A stretch of 64,000 nt of DNA, from NCBI GenBank assembly GCA_963556145.1, contig OY744469.1, positions 4,932,767 to 4,996,766 of the forward strand, in the 5' to 3' direction. The position numbers and the translations under genes were made by a program. Source of the stretch: Hygrocybe punicea. Its lineage: Eukaryota; Basidiomycota; Agaricomycetes; Agaricales; Hygrophoraceae. Below, piece after piece: positions 1-11,300 of the stretch. The notes under the pieces are model-generated. The model worked only from the letters and a program-made list of their open reading frames with translations. It searched no databases and had not been told where the DNA came from. How positions within the stretch are numbered: position 1 is the first letter of the stretch; each line of letters opens with the position of its first letter.

Positions 1-106
1 AGGCCCGGGTACGGGTACGGGTAGCCACATCGGGTTAGCTCACGGGTACTGTCATGGTCCCGTGACATATGATTTCCTTCAACAACAATGACACGGCAAT
101 GGGTGT

Positions 107-180
107 GGGTGCCAGGGCACCCCAGGTAAGCATTCTATTCATTTATTCATTTATTCTACTAACTACTTAAATACTTTTAG
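107..180 (+). repeat. Palindrome plus intron-like module (MITE module M1)
   Basis: GGGTGCCAGGGCACCC (107-122) is a 7-bp stem with a 2-nt loop. A 5' splice-site-like GTAAG follows at 126, then a T-rich stretch with CTAACTAC and a TTTTAG acceptor ending at 180. The same order recurs in four other MITEs in this window with different palindrome sequences. Splicing is inferred from signals only. Confidence 0.6.
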
Positions 181-586
181 GTTTTTTTCCCGCACCCTCG
201 CACCAAATGAACGCGAACACGGCAACAGCAACAAGCAGATGGGACGCAGCCGAGAATGGGGACAACCCAGGCCGACCATGACAGCAAGAACGAGGACGAC
301 GGGAATGAGGACGACGGGGTAAACGAAGACAAGAATGACGACGAACGCAATGACGGCGAGAACGGGAAGACGACGACAAAGCGGGAACGGCAACTATGAC
401 AACGGGAAGACGACAATGGGGGAACGGGACAACGAGGACAACAGAGACCGGGACAAGAAGGACGACGGCAATGGGGACGACGATGGCAATGGGGACGACG
501 AGGACAGCGAGCACGGGAATGGGGACGGGGGCAACGGACGACGGAAACGAGGCGGACGCCCATGGGACGTCCCCAGCCCCATCCAA

Positions 587-871
587 CCTCGCGAAAACAT
601 GGAGCACGTCAATTGACGTGCCCCCGTTGTTCGCGAGGTAGTGAGCATGCGTGGACACCCATGGAAACTCCCCAGCCCCATCCAACCTCGTGAAAACAAA
701 CGGAGCGCGTCAATTGACGCGCCCCCATTGTTCGCGAGGTACTTAGGATGGAATGTGGTGGGTACGGTGTGCGAGGTTCCTGGCACCAGTGCCCAGGTCC
801 CTGCCCCCCTGGCCAACACCTCGCGAGTACGCAACCCCAACGTCAATTGACGTTGGGCTGCATTCGCGATG
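587..871. repeat. Three TCAATTGA-centred palindromic units
   Basis: Three successive units (587-638, 686-739, 819-871) share outer arms CCTCGCGAA or CCTCGTGAA and TTCGCGAGG-like partners around a TCAATTGA core. The core palindromes differ but each is perfect: CACGTCAATTGACGTG (605-620), GCGCGTCAATTGACGCGC (705-722), and a 22-bp one at 836-857 whose arms are CCCAACG/CGTTGGG. Paired changes on both sides of the centre indicate that the folded or palindromic form is what persists. Confidence 0.75.
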
Positions 872-1062
872 TTGCAGGGGGTTCGAGACCTCACCGGTGA
901 CACCTCACCAGCACCCCACCACATTGTGGTGGGATACCCCCAGGTAACTAGGTGTACCCGTACCCATACCCACCAGAACCCGTACCCGTCGCCACGGGTA
1001 CGGGTAAAGCCAGGTACAGGTACGGGTACACCCAGTTGTACCCGGGGGTTACCCGTGCCATT

Positions 1063-1685
1063 AACTATTCATCCTTGTCAGAAATACATTGTCATCTTTT
1101 TGGAGCTGTATGTATCATTCCTACACAAGTATACTGTATTATTCTGGTACCAAATAGTTAGAGCTCCCCTTGGAGTGATAGTTATATCTTCCACTACAAA
1201 AGGGGGATTTGTTACTCTTGTATCATTGTATCCTCATTTAATAGGTCCATAAAGTTCGCGATTCTGGTTTCTTACATATATTCATTTTGAATTTTCATCA
1301 GCCCGAATGAGAGTAATCTAAAGTTGTCCTTCTCAAGTTGAGTGTGTAGGTGGTTGTACTATGACTGAACAGAAAGTAATGCATTCACCAGGATATATTT
1401 TAGACAAACAGATTTTCAGTCAACAAGATTGATGCCTTATGCTGTATCTATGCTTACTATCATGCTCAATTCTTATGGTCATAGGACAGTAACACAAGCC
1501 ATTTTTAACGGAGCAAAAAGAAATACATATATAGAAACTGTACAAATGTTAATAGTAGCAATGTATGAGGAGGACATTTGAGGGCACAGATTGTCACCAA
1601 GTTTCCAGAAATCAACGACTGGGATACAGTCTTTTTAGTCAAATATAATGAATACTCCACAAAAGAAGGACTTACTCCTCCAAAA
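1063..1685. other. No gene recognised
   Basis: AT-rich sequence between the MITE end and the 3' end of the gene at 1686-3615. No coherent reading frame, RNA or repeat was recognised. Confidence 0.5.
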
Positions 1686-3615
1686 TTAAGGCCCGGGATC
1701 AAGTTTGGATGTCAACGGCTTGGGAGATGAAGGCCTCGTTTGGCTCGGAGTAATGGAAAGTAGGATTTCGGGTGGAACGATGTTGCTCCAATCCACGTCC
1801 ATCAATGAAGCGCTGGGCTCCACAGGGGTTGATGACTGGTGGCGTGACGATGCACGCGTATTGGGACGGAATCCTAGGACATTGAGAAGATCAGAATTGG
1901 AATAGATATAGCCATGTGATATTGAAACACATACCCAGAGTCGGTGACTTCTTCGGTGGCTTCACCAGTTTAAGCTTCTCTGCAATAATGCCCGTTTGCT
2001 CCAAAGCGACATCTAGCTTCCTCCTCTTTGCTATCTCGCCGTCCTCATGATCACCGCCGAGAGACTCTTGTTTCGGTTCGGGAGGTCCATCGTCATTGTG
2101 CATGACTACATCGTGATCGACATCCAACAACCCCACCCACTCCGTTCCTACAGCATCGAACTTCGGGGATTCCAGTGGAACATCAACCGGCTCGGAGGAG
2201 ATAGGTGGTTTAACTTCCACTGTCAATTTTTCGGATTCCGATTTCTTGGATCCGCGCGACGGCCCAATTTCGACAGCGACTGCGAGATGTCAGTGCATTA
2301 ATCATAACAAGGTGAGCAACGTACACATTTGGGCCTTGGACCGCTTCTTCTTTACCGGGGCTACGTCCTCCTCCATCTTTATGTCGTCTATACATGAATA
2401 AATGTGTTGGATTATCGTTTTGATATTCGGAATTCAATAACTCACCCTCAATGTCGTCCTCGGCTTTGGACTTGATTGTGCGTTCTGTCATGATGAAGGG
2501 TTTGCATGTATGACAATCACAGACAATGAAAGTACTTACTGGACTTGGGCTTGGGCTTGGGCTTGGGCTTCTTTTTGTCCTTCTCGGACGAATTGTCAGT
2601 GCCACCTGAATATTCAATGCATCTATACACCACTATGGTTGAAAATTTGTACAAACCAGCGGAAGATGCCATCTGTTTTTTGACCAATTTTGACTTGGCT
2701 TTGCCCTTGCCCTTGCCCTGGGGAACCGGCTGCTCTGCAAATGTATTATATCATTAGCACAATCACACATGTAATTCTAGATCACACCTTCATCATCGTC
2801 GGCCACATCGGCATTGACGAGGACACTATGTCCTTTACACCAAGCAATAACATGACCGATGATTTTGAGCTTTGTGGCATCCGGAAGCCCACCGAACAAC
2901 CAATTTGCAGAGGTTCCGCTGTGCCATGCTGACACAGATTCGTCGTATTTTGTCCAATCTATGATCCCAGATGTGTGAATTCATTTGGCTAGAAATGCAT
3001 ATATATACTCACCTAGGTCCTCGGGCTTGATCTCGGTGTTCACGGCGCCATGTTGAATCAAAAAGCCGATGGAGAATGTTTCCTGACATAAAATTCTTTC
3101 AGGAGCCAATTGTCGAAGATCTTGCTTCGCCAGTCACGGGTAACCTCGTTTGCCTGTTTCGCCACCAAGACTTCTGCCCAAATTTCGTCCATGATGGTGT
3201 CGGTATACTTGAGGTAATCCCGAAGTGAATCAGTCCCTTCCTTATCATTTTTGACGTAGTCCGGCGAGTAGTGGGGTGCCTTGTTGTATGTGATGGCAGC
3301 TGTCACATAGATGTACATATCCATTTGATAAATCAAGCGACGGAGCGGTTCCTCATATCGTTCGGGCATTTTGCGCCATAACTCGCCTTGGGCAGTGGCA
3401 TCGTGGGGGTGTGTCTTCAGTACATAGAGATTACGAGAAAATACGGGAATGGTGCCGGATTCCTTGTTGGGTGCCGGAATCTTGGGCGGGACCATGTACT
3501 GGATTTGGAAGATGCGATGTAGCTCCTGCAGCTTTTTGGGCGGCGCATCAGGCCAGTACTTGAAGGCCGCAGGATTGATGGCAGGAGTCGAGGTTTTGAT
3601 GACGGGCAAGGACAT
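1686..3615 (-). CDS. Unknown multi-exon protein, charged C-terminal half
   Basis: Not recognised. The start is taken at ATG 3615 (MSLPVIKTSTPAINP). The first exon encodes about 180 residues (YWPDAPPKKLQELHRIFQ... DWRSKIFDNWLLKEFYVR). The following short exons each have GT-AG borders. One carries WTKYDESVSAWHSGTSANWL and one a run of KP repeats (about 2540-2575). Then come acidic/basic segments (EIAKRRKLDVALEQ) and a last exon ending at 1686. The C-terminal half is lysine- and glutamate-rich and looks disordered or nuclear. The frame does not connect cleanly between the end of exon 1 (about 3085) and the segment ETFSIGFLIQHGAVNTEIKP (3020-3080). Either an intron boundary was misread or the gene has a one-base frameshift there. 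No function is proposed. Confidence 0.5.
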
Positions 3616-3937
3616 GGTAGATGAAATAAAGGTTTTTGGTCGATGTGTGAGGTGATTTGAGGGCAAAAGAAAAAGGGTGGATTTATTACTCAACGCTCCA
3701 GACTATGAATACAGATGTCACGACCACGTGACCAGATCGATCGACACATGTTCAACCTCATGTTCGGCTTGTTTGCATTACCAGATCTATTTATATATGT
3801 TTTTGTGTGGCGTGAGCTTAGAAGTTGTCCAGTGCTAGTACTTGCACGCAGACAAACCCACATGTAACGTATTGAATATCTTTCAGTTGATAAGGTGATG
3901 AATTGAGTTATGTTGTTTGACGAATATGGATTGGGTT
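3616..3937. promoter_or_regulatory. Upstream region of two diverging genes, left part
   Basis: Lies between the start of the minus-strand gene (3615) and the palindromic array, and so includes the likely promoter of that gene. No TATA box or recognised operator can be singled out. Confidence 0.3.
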
Positions 3938-4330
3938 ATGTTCGGTGGATGTCTGTCAACCGGTGTGACTAGATATATTACACCGAACACATCGAACATG
4001 TTCGGTGTGTTCGGTGGAGATGTTCGGTGGATGTCAACCAACCGTTATGAGGAGATATATTACACCGAACACATTGAACATGTTCAGTGTGTTCGGTGGA
4101 CATGTTCGGTGGATGTCCATCAACAGGTGTTACTAGATATACTACACCAAACACACCGAACATGTCCACCGAACACACCGAACATGTCCGATGTGTTCGG
4201 TGTAATATATCTAGTCTTAATGGTTGGTTGAAATCCACCGAACATGTCTGGTATATCTAGTCACAACCGTTGGTTGACATCCACCAAACATCTCCACCAA
4301 ACACACTGAACATGTCTGATCTGTTCAGTA
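3938..4330. repeat. 82-bp tandem repeat array that turns into an inverted array
   Basis: Two full 82-bp units (3938-4019 and 4020-4101) and the start of a third (4102) run in direct orientation. Each contains ATGTTCGGTGGATGTC, a GATATATTACACCGAACAC segment and GAACATGTTCGGTG. From about 4165 the same motifs appear as their reverse complement (GGTGTAATATATCTAG, GGTTGACATCCACC), so the block is a head-to-head palindrome of tandem units. A small related cluster occurs at 22806-22880. It lies between divergent genes. Confidence 0.75.
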
Positions 4331-4583
4331 GATATTGCTCTTTCAAGACATTTAAATGATTCCATTGCTGATCAACGTGTTTGGCATGTGTTCATTGTTT
4401 TATCATTGCCACTCTTGTCAGGTGACATAATTCTGACATCTTATAATTAGAAGGTTTGTGGAATTGTCACCACCCTCTATCAACCACCCTGAAAGTAATC
4501 AATTATTAAGGTATTGATGTATTAATTATATCCATGTCTGTTCCTCATACCACCCATCCGAAATCCTGCCTAGGTCCACAAAC
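4331..4583. other. Upstream region of the interrupted plus-strand gene
   Basis: AT-rich sequence directly 5' of the ATG at 4584. No specific promoter element is identified. Confidence 0.3.
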
Positions 4584-4711
4584 ATGCCATATAAGAAGGA
4601 ACTTGGTTATGAACTTTGCATGCACATCTGCCCTGGTCGAAAATGCGACTCTTCAAAAACAAAATGTCTTTTGTGGAAGAAAGAAGGCAACTCCTGCCAA
4701 AGACATGCCGG

Positions 4712-5506
4712 TGTAGAGGGTCCTCGACCCTCTGAGGCCGTAACATCGATATCTAGCGAATCCGCTCGAACCCGACGTCTCTAGCAATCTACGTTTGAAC
4801 CCGACGCAACCCGACGCAACCCGATGCATACCGACTAGCACGGCCGCTCACGTACCTGGACGGTCTATCTCCTAAACTCACGGAACTTCAAATATCGAAG
4901 ATAGATCTCATCGGACTGGGATCCCGACATCGGACTTGCCTTATTCACGCCTAGCGTCTCCCTTATGGGGATATAGTAAAGTATATTGCATCTTTTACGG
5001 TTTTTCATATCTTCCACCCATTTTCCCTGTCATCGTCGCCTCGCAACGCTCTTCCTACTTCCCCATTTTTATTCTCCTTTGTCTCCTCTCATCGGCCGAG
5101 GACTCTCGTCCGAATCTAGGTACACAAATTTGTAGTATAAAAACGGTGCCCAAGCGCCGTCTCAAAATAAGAAACCAGTTCCCCCATTTCCTCTCTCTGA
5201 GAATTAAGTCTCTCAGTAAATTCCATCGCACACATCGCTCGTCGGATTCCTCGACGCCCTCCCCGTCGTTCTACCGCCTTTATCTCTACGTTACTCGTCA
5301 CCCGACACCCGACCCGCCGTACCCGACATCGTCGGCTTCGTCGGCTTCGATCGGTCTCGAAAGATTTCAGTAGTTTACTCGGCGGCTTCTTACTCCTTAT
5401 ATCCTATTATCTTACTGAAGCTTGTTAGACTATTCCTAGTCACTTCTACGCTGACCCCACAGGCTTAGGATTATTATTCCGCAGCCACCCCGACCTCGCC
5501 TTTACA
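4712..5506 (+). repeat. 5' LTR of the gypsy element
   Basis: Starts TGTAGAGGGTCCTCGACCCT, a palindromic start, and ends CGCCTTTACA. A TATAAAAA box lies at 5136-5143 and probably directs transcription of the element. An open frame of 145 codons inside the LTR is identical in both LTRs and is not considered a gene. Confidence 0.95.
5136..5143 (+). promoter_or_regulatory. TATA box of the 5' LTR
   Basis: TATAAAAA within the LTR, followed by GC-rich sequence. The same motif occurs at the matching place in the 3' LTR. Confidence 0.5.
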
Positions 5507-5526
5507 TCTGGAGCCCACCGCGAGGA
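5507..5526 (+). other. Primer-binding site
   Basis: TCTGGAGCCCACCGCGAGGA follows the 5' LTR directly. It contains TGG, as expected for pairing with the CCA end of a tRNA. The identical 20 bases follow the 5' LTR of the second LTR element (31027-31046). The tRNA was not identified. Confidence 0.75.
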
Positions 5527-6085
5527 ATAGTCTAGCACCACCATAGCTTCCTCTTCCCGTATCCCTCCCTCTGACCGTCGTCTTCGAGAACTTCCTCGAA
5601 GAACTCTTCAACAAGAACTATCTTTAGCCGCCTTCGACCCGACAATCGACGACGACTTCTTCCAGCTAGTACCCGACCACCTCGCTCGACATAACAATCT
5701 CCCGCTCGTCTCAGGGTCAAACACCCCCCTATATCTCTCATCCGACAGTCTCGAATCGGTCGATATACCGATAATTACCATCACACCTGACTCATCCGAT
5801 CTCAGTTCGACACCCGCATCGCCTACGTCCCCGACTTCGACCTCGCTAGAACCCCCGTCCACGTCTTCGCTCTCGATATCGAAAACTCCGTCATCGTCAT
5901 CGTCTCCGTCTTCGCTCTCGACATCGAATAATCCGTCATCGTCATCGTCCCCGTCATCGTCATCGCCTACGCCGTCATCGTCCCCGTCATCGTCTTCGCC
6001 TACGCCGTCATCGTCCACGTTACCCGACCCGCTCATCGCACACCCGACAACCGCTTCATCGACATCTCAGCTCCTTCCACCCACA
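5527..6085 (+). other. Leader / possible non-ATG extension of gag
   Basis: The gag frame is open upstream of its first ATG (6086) back to about 5531. It reads through a proline- and serine-rich stretch (TCATCGTCATCG-type repeats, 5890-6015). Either gag starts at a non-ATG codon or this is untranslated leader with biased composition. Confidence 0.4.
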
Positions 6086-8341
6086 ATGACTTCGACCTCT
6101 GGATCCTCGACCGCTCCCCACGTCACCGCTCCCCATGTTACTCCACGACAAATGCCCGCTCGCGGTCACTCCACGGCCCCGACCTTCGACGGGAACCCGC
6201 TCAATTTAAACCGTTTCTTCGAAGAAGTCGAGATACTTGCTGCCGATGCCGCTCTCGACGACGCAGGACGCATTAAGCATAGTCTGCGCTACGCGTCGCT
6301 TAGCGACTACGAGCTTTGGGCAAGTTTACCTAGCGCGACCGGCGTCGATTATGCCGCATTCAAGAAGAGCGTACTCGTGCTATACCCGGGCACGGAAGAC
6401 GATCACCGGTACACTATGGCGGATCTCGACCGTCTTACGCACACCCAAACCGCTTACGGTATCCGTACCCGCGCCGAACTTGGCGAATATTACCGCGAGT
6501 TCATCCGGATCTCGGGATTCCTCTTAGACAAGGGTCGAATCTCTCCCCGAGAACGCAACATCGCGTACGAGAACGGCTTCCATGTTGAGCTTAAAAAGGA
6601 CATCAAAACCCGTCTGCAGTACCAAAAGCCGAACCATTTCCATAGCGACCCTTACGACTTCCAGGACTTCCACAATTGCGCCCACTTCCTGCTGGCCGGA
6701 ACCGCGGCCGAACCGTCCACCGTCTCTCATCTTTCGTCAACGTCGCCTGCCGCCATCCGGTACTCGACTCCAATGGAACCCGCCACCCGCTACCCGCCTC
6801 CCGCTCGCTATGACCCGGTCATTCCTAAAGCGGAACCGGTCGAACCTAACGTATCCGACCTATTTCGTCTCGTTTCGCAACAACTCGCCGTCCTCACGCA
6901 AGCCCTCACCGAACGCAACAACCCCCCAAAGCCGTGTGCAAATAGGGCTGAGCCGACCACCGTGGGACAGGGTTTCACCAACTTCAACTGCCTCTTTTGC
7001 GACGATCCGTTCCATCGTATACGCGATTGTCCCATCTGCGAGCAGTACACTCGAGACGGAATATGCCGCAAGAACGAGCACGGCCGCATCGTGTTGCCTA
7101 ACGGAATGTATCTTCCAAAGGCTATCGTCGGCAAAAATATGAGGGAACGCTTCGACGCGTGGCACGCACAGAACCCCGGCAACCGCGCTCCCCCTGCCCG
7201 CAACCCCACAGAACCGTTCCAACGCGACCCGCCGCCTCATGTCAAAACTAACTTCGTCTCCGCCGTCGAAGTACCCACCTACGAACCAGAGGTCACCACC
7301 GAGTACGCCGACATCTTTCAGTCCACGACGTCCGACATCGACGACGACAACGAACAAATTAAGGTTCTGGAAGCCGAAGTGCAGCGGCTTCGTAAACGGG
7401 TTAGATTCGACGGTGTAGAGATCCCATCAAAGGCGAAAGGCAAGTCTAGAGAAACGTTTCCCAATCTGCCCACCACTTCCACGTCTGTCCCCGCCGCGAA
7501 ACCCGCCGAGAAAACGACCAGACCTATCAACGAGCAGCCGATCACCATAGTCCCCCCTTCGAACACGCGGCCGACCGAGCCGACTGCCCTTGTACCGCGC
7601 ACTCCCCAGAACCTTCCCACTTCGCACCCCCAATACCGCTACCAAGCCCCCATCGAAGATCCCGGTATCGCCAAATCCGTCATCGACCGCGCGCTCGATT
7701 CTCAAGTCTGCATTTCGCAGCGAGAGCTTTTAGCCATGTCGTCCGACGCCCGCCGTCACATGAAGGACCTCACTACGTCGAAAAAGGTCACCGCCGAGAG
7801 TAACAACGTCGAGGTCTTCCACTTTCACGCACCCGAAATCCCCACTCGCGCCTGTCAACACTGTCAGGAAAACGTCCCGCTCGTCGTCGGCCGCGACTCA
7901 GTCCCTCTCCGTGCGGTCTACCCGCTCATCAACGGCAAATTCGTATTCGAGTGCGTCCTCGACAACGGTTCCATGATCATCGGCATGCGGCGCGATATTT
8001 GGGAGAAACTCGGTTATGGCCTCCAAAATATGAAGATGCGGATGCAGTCGGCAAATAAAAGCGACAACGACACCCTCGGCCGGATCGCCAACCTAAAATT
8101 CACTTTTGGCGACGTCGATCTTTTCCTCCAAGTCCAAGTCGTCGACGACGCCCCCTACGAGATCCTCATCGGCCGCCCGTTCTTCACGCTTTCCGAAGCC
8201 CTTACGAAGGATTATAAAAACGGAGAACAACAAGTCACGATCACGGACCCAAACACCGGCGCCGTCGTCACCTTGCCCACCATCGAGCACAACCAAAAGA
8301 ACCGACGAGAGCGGTCCGACACCGGAAAGCCGGATTTTTAG
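6086..8341 (+). CDS. gag: Gag-protease polyprotein of the gypsy element
   Basis: A 751-residue product from ATG 6086. The N-terminal capsid-like region has FDGNPLNLNRFFEEVEILAA. A CCHC zinc knuckle follows at about residue 302 (C-x2-C-x4-H-x4-C, CLFCDDPFHRIRDC), which would bind the element RNA. A charged, proline-rich linker leads to a retropepsin-like domain near residue 629 with LDNGSMIIGM, where the usual DTG/DSG is DNG, and a later ILIGRPFF flap-like motif. The stop TAG at 8339-8341 follows a T run, and pol lies in the -1 frame, open from 8218. Assignment is from the domains visible in the sequence. Confidence 0.85.
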   Translation: MTSTSGSSTAPHVTAPHVTPRQMPARGHSTAPTFDGNPLNLNRFFEEVEILAADAALDDAGRIKHSLRYASLSDYELWASLPSATGVDYAAFKKSVLVLYPGTEDDHRYTMADLDRLTHTQTAYGIRTRAELGEYYREFIRISGFLLDKGRISPRERNIAYENGFHVELKKDIKTRLQYQKPNHFHSDPYDFQDFHNCAHFLLAGTAAEPSTVSHLSSTSPAAIRYSTPMEPATRYPPPARYDPVIPKAEPVEPNVSDLFRLVSQQLAVLTQALTERNNPPKPCANRAEPTTVGQGFTNFNCLFCDDPFHRIRDCPICEQYTRDGICRKNEHGRIVLPNGMYLPKAIVGKNMRERFDAWHAQNPGNRAPPARNPTEPFQRDPPPHVKTNFVSAVEVPTYEPEVTTEYADIFQSTTSDIDDDNEQIKVLEAEVQRLRKRVRFDGVEIPSKAKGKSRETFPNLPTTSTSVPAAKPAEKTTRPINEQPITIVPPSNTRPTEPTALVPRTPQNLPTSHPQYRYQAPIEDPGIAKSVIDRALDSQVCISQRELLAMSSDARRHMKDLTTSKKVTAESNNVEVFHFHAPEIPTRACQHCQENVPLVVGRDSVPLRAVYPLINGKFVFECVLDNGSMIIGMRRDIWEKLGYGLQNMKMRMQSANKSDNDTLGRIANLKFTFGDVDLFLQVQVVDDAPYEILIGRPFFTLSEALTKDYKNGEQQVTITDPNTGAVVTLPTIEHNQKNRRERSDTGKPDF

Positions 8342-11300
8342 AAGTCAAGGACCCGGAGATACCTCTCGGAAAGGACGCACCGGGAGATGAGAAGCCGCCA
8401 CTCGAAAGCGACCACACCTATACCACGAACTATGCTTCCCTTTTGCCGTTTCCCCTAGAAGAGGACTTATGTTTTTCTATCGATTTAGATTTCTCTTCGT
8501 CTCAGCCTCAGACTGCCGCCCAGTACATTTCATTGTTGACCGATGTACAAAATCAGCTACGTACTACCGATACCCTTCCTTCGTCTTGTTCCGTCTCCGC
8601 TCCTGCATCACATATTTCTTCTTCGAATATTTGTAACAAGGCCTCTACTGAACACGCTACTTATATCTCGTATACCACCCCCCCTACCAGGGACCTAAAA
8701 GGAGTCGTTACCAAGAAAAAGTATAAGAAGGTAGCCGATCGTATCCGCCCAATTTCTACCACTCTCCCCGACGAATACCGCATCATACGCGAGATCACCG
8801 GCAACCCGCTAGCCGATTTACCCACGCTCCCGACTCACCCGCCCGACTTTACACCCGGCACCCGCTATACCCAGGAACGACATGACGCGATGCCGATGAA
8901 CTCGGATGGATTCCTTTGGCCTGAGGAAGAAAAACTCGGCCACCATATCATCAAAACGCAAGAAGCCGCCTTCGCCTGGAACGAATCCGAGAAGGGCCAG
9001 TTCAATACGGACTACTTCCCGCCGATCCACATTCCCACCGTACCGCACGACCCGTGGGTCCATCGCAATATCCCAATCCCACCTGGCATCCTTAACGAAG
9101 TCATCGGCATCATCAAAGACAAAATTAACGCCGGTACCTATGAACCCTCGAATTCGTCATATCGCTCCCGCTGGTTTTGCGTTTTGAAAAAGGACGGGAA
9201 GTCTCTTCGGATCGTCCACGATCTACAGCCGCTTAACGCCGTCACTATCCGCGATCCCGCCGTACCGCCCATGACCGAGCACTTGGCCGAGGCCTTTGGC
9301 GGCCACTCTTGCTACGCTTCCTTCGACCTCTTCGTCTCTTTCGACCAACGCCTCGTCCACCCCTCGTCTCGGGACTATATGACCTTTCAGTCTCCACTCG
9401 GAACGCTTTGACTTACGCGGATTGCTATGGGATACACAAATTCCCCGCAGATCCTACACGGTGACTCTACGTACATCCTCCGTGACGAAATCCCTCATCT
9501 TGCCGTTCCGTATATGGACGATATTCCCGTTAAAGGGCCTCCAACCCGCTACGAGCAACCCGACGGTACCTACGAGACTATACCCGAGAACCCGGCAATC
9601 CGACGTTTCATTTGGGAACACTTCCAAGGTGTCAACCGCGTCATCCAGCGTTTCCGCTATGTCGGCGGTACCTTCAACGGCAAAAAACTCGAGTTGTGTC
9701 GACCCTCAGTCATCGTTGTTGGCCACCGATGCACATACGAAGGAAGAGTAGCCGATGACTCCAAAGTACAGAAGATTCGCGATTGGCCACTGCCGACCAA
9801 CCTCACCGAAGTTCGCGCCTTTCTCGGCATCTGCGGCGTCTTGCGTATTTTTATCAAGGACTTCTCGCTCCACTCCCGACCCCTCGTCCGTCTTACCCGC
9901 AAAGGTATACCCTTCGAATTTGGTGAAGAAGAAGAGACCGCCGTCGACTACCTCAAAAACGCCGTCATTACGTCGCCAGCGCTGCGCGCTATCGACTACA
10001 CGCGTGAATGGGAAGTGATTCTCGCCGTCGATTCATCCGTTCTTGGAGTCGGCTTCGTTCTTATGCAAATCCGCGCCGACGGAAAGCGCTATCCGAATCG
10101 CTTTGGTTCAATATCGTGGAACGAACGCGAAGCCCGATACTCCCAGTCCAAGCTCGAACTCTACGGCCTCTTCAGGGCCCTCCGCGCCTACCGAATCTTC
10201 ATCATTGGCGTCCGCAACCTCACTGTCGAAGTCGACGCGAAGTACATAAAAGGGATGCTCAACAACCCCGACATTCAGCCCAATGCAACGATCAACCGAT
10301 GGATAGCCGGCGTGCTCTTATTTGACTTTAGACTCGTTCACGTACCCGCTTCCGCACACGGTGCACCCGACGGACTCTCCCGACGTCCCCGCGCTGCAGA
10401 AGACCCCGAGGAGATCAACGACTCCGACGATTGGCTCGACCACTCCTACGGTTTCTTTATGGAAGTCGTCAACTACCGACCCGTCCCCATACCGTCTAAG
10501 CCGATTGCCGTATGCGGCCGCTGCCGTGCCACAGCCGACCGACTCCAAAAATTACCCGCCGTCCTCGTCTACACAAATCAGGAAGCCGTTTCTGACATAC
10601 CGCGATCCGATAAAGCCCGCGCGGCCGACGTTCGTCTTGCCCTCGTCGAGACTTGGTTACGAGATCTAATCCGACCCGCGAACTTCACGGACGAAGAATA
10701 CCGTCTGTTCCTACGATACGCCCTTGAATTCTTCGTCACCGATAACAAGCTTTGGCGCAAAGACCGTCACGGAAAACACAAACTCGTCATACCGCCCGAC
10801 CGCCGGCTTCAGTTACTCAAAGACGCTCACGACTCTCTCGGCCACAAAGGTATATTCTCCGTCCGCGCTCGGCTACTCGACCGTTTCTGGTGGCCGCACC
10901 TCGACCACGACGTCAAGTGGTACGTCCAGTCTTGCCATCAGTGCCAAGTACGGCAAATGCGTTATCATCACATTCCGCCCACCGTCGCTACACCGGCCTC
11001 GCTATTTCGTAAAGCGTATGTCGACACAATGTTTATGCCACGATCCGGCGGTTATCGATACATCGTCCAAGCCCGTTGCTCCCTGTCCGCCTACCCTGAG
11101 TTCCGCATGTTACGCCGCGAGACCGGCTCCACCATCGGCACGTTCTTGTTCGAAGACATCTTATGCCGTTGGGGCGCTCTCGAAGAAATCGTCACCGACA
11201 ACGGCAAGCCGTTCGTAGAAGCGCTCGACTATCTTGCCTCCCGCTACGGTATCCGCCACATCCGCATTTCGCCCTATAACTCACAAGCGAACGGACCCGT

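Larger units (their letters stand above)
1..1062. mobile_element. hAT-like MITE, right part (left end outside window)
   Basis: The outer sequence is made of iterated GTACCCGTACCC-type repeats on both sides. The right end, read inward, begins TAATGGCACGGGTAACCCCC, which resembles the terminal repeat of the complete element at 29395-30369 (TAGGCATCTGCATGGGTAAC). The interior holds a palindrome plus intron-like module (107-180), a purine/CGA-rich low-complexity stretch (190-560) and three TCAATTGA-centred palindromes (587-871). No transposase is encoded; the open frames here are side effects of low complexity. Assignment to the hAT superfamily rests on the related complete copies with 8-bp target duplications and TAG-starting ends. 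The left end and TSD cannot be checked in this window. Confidence 0.6.

Noticed and set aside
163..947. Several long overlapping open frames on both strands
   Set aside because: They come from biased GAC/CGA-rich MITE sequence; frames overlap on both strands and have no domain or splice logic.
4936..5373. 145-codon open frame in the 5' LTR, repeated identically at 14018-14455
   Set aside because: Lies wholly in LTR sequence; identity reflects recent LTR duplication, not coding constraint.
5507..5526. Assigning the primer tRNA of the LTR elements
   Set aside because: The 3' end implied by the primer site could suit a tRNA with U73 such as tRNA-Cys, but without the genome's tRNA set this cannot be supported.
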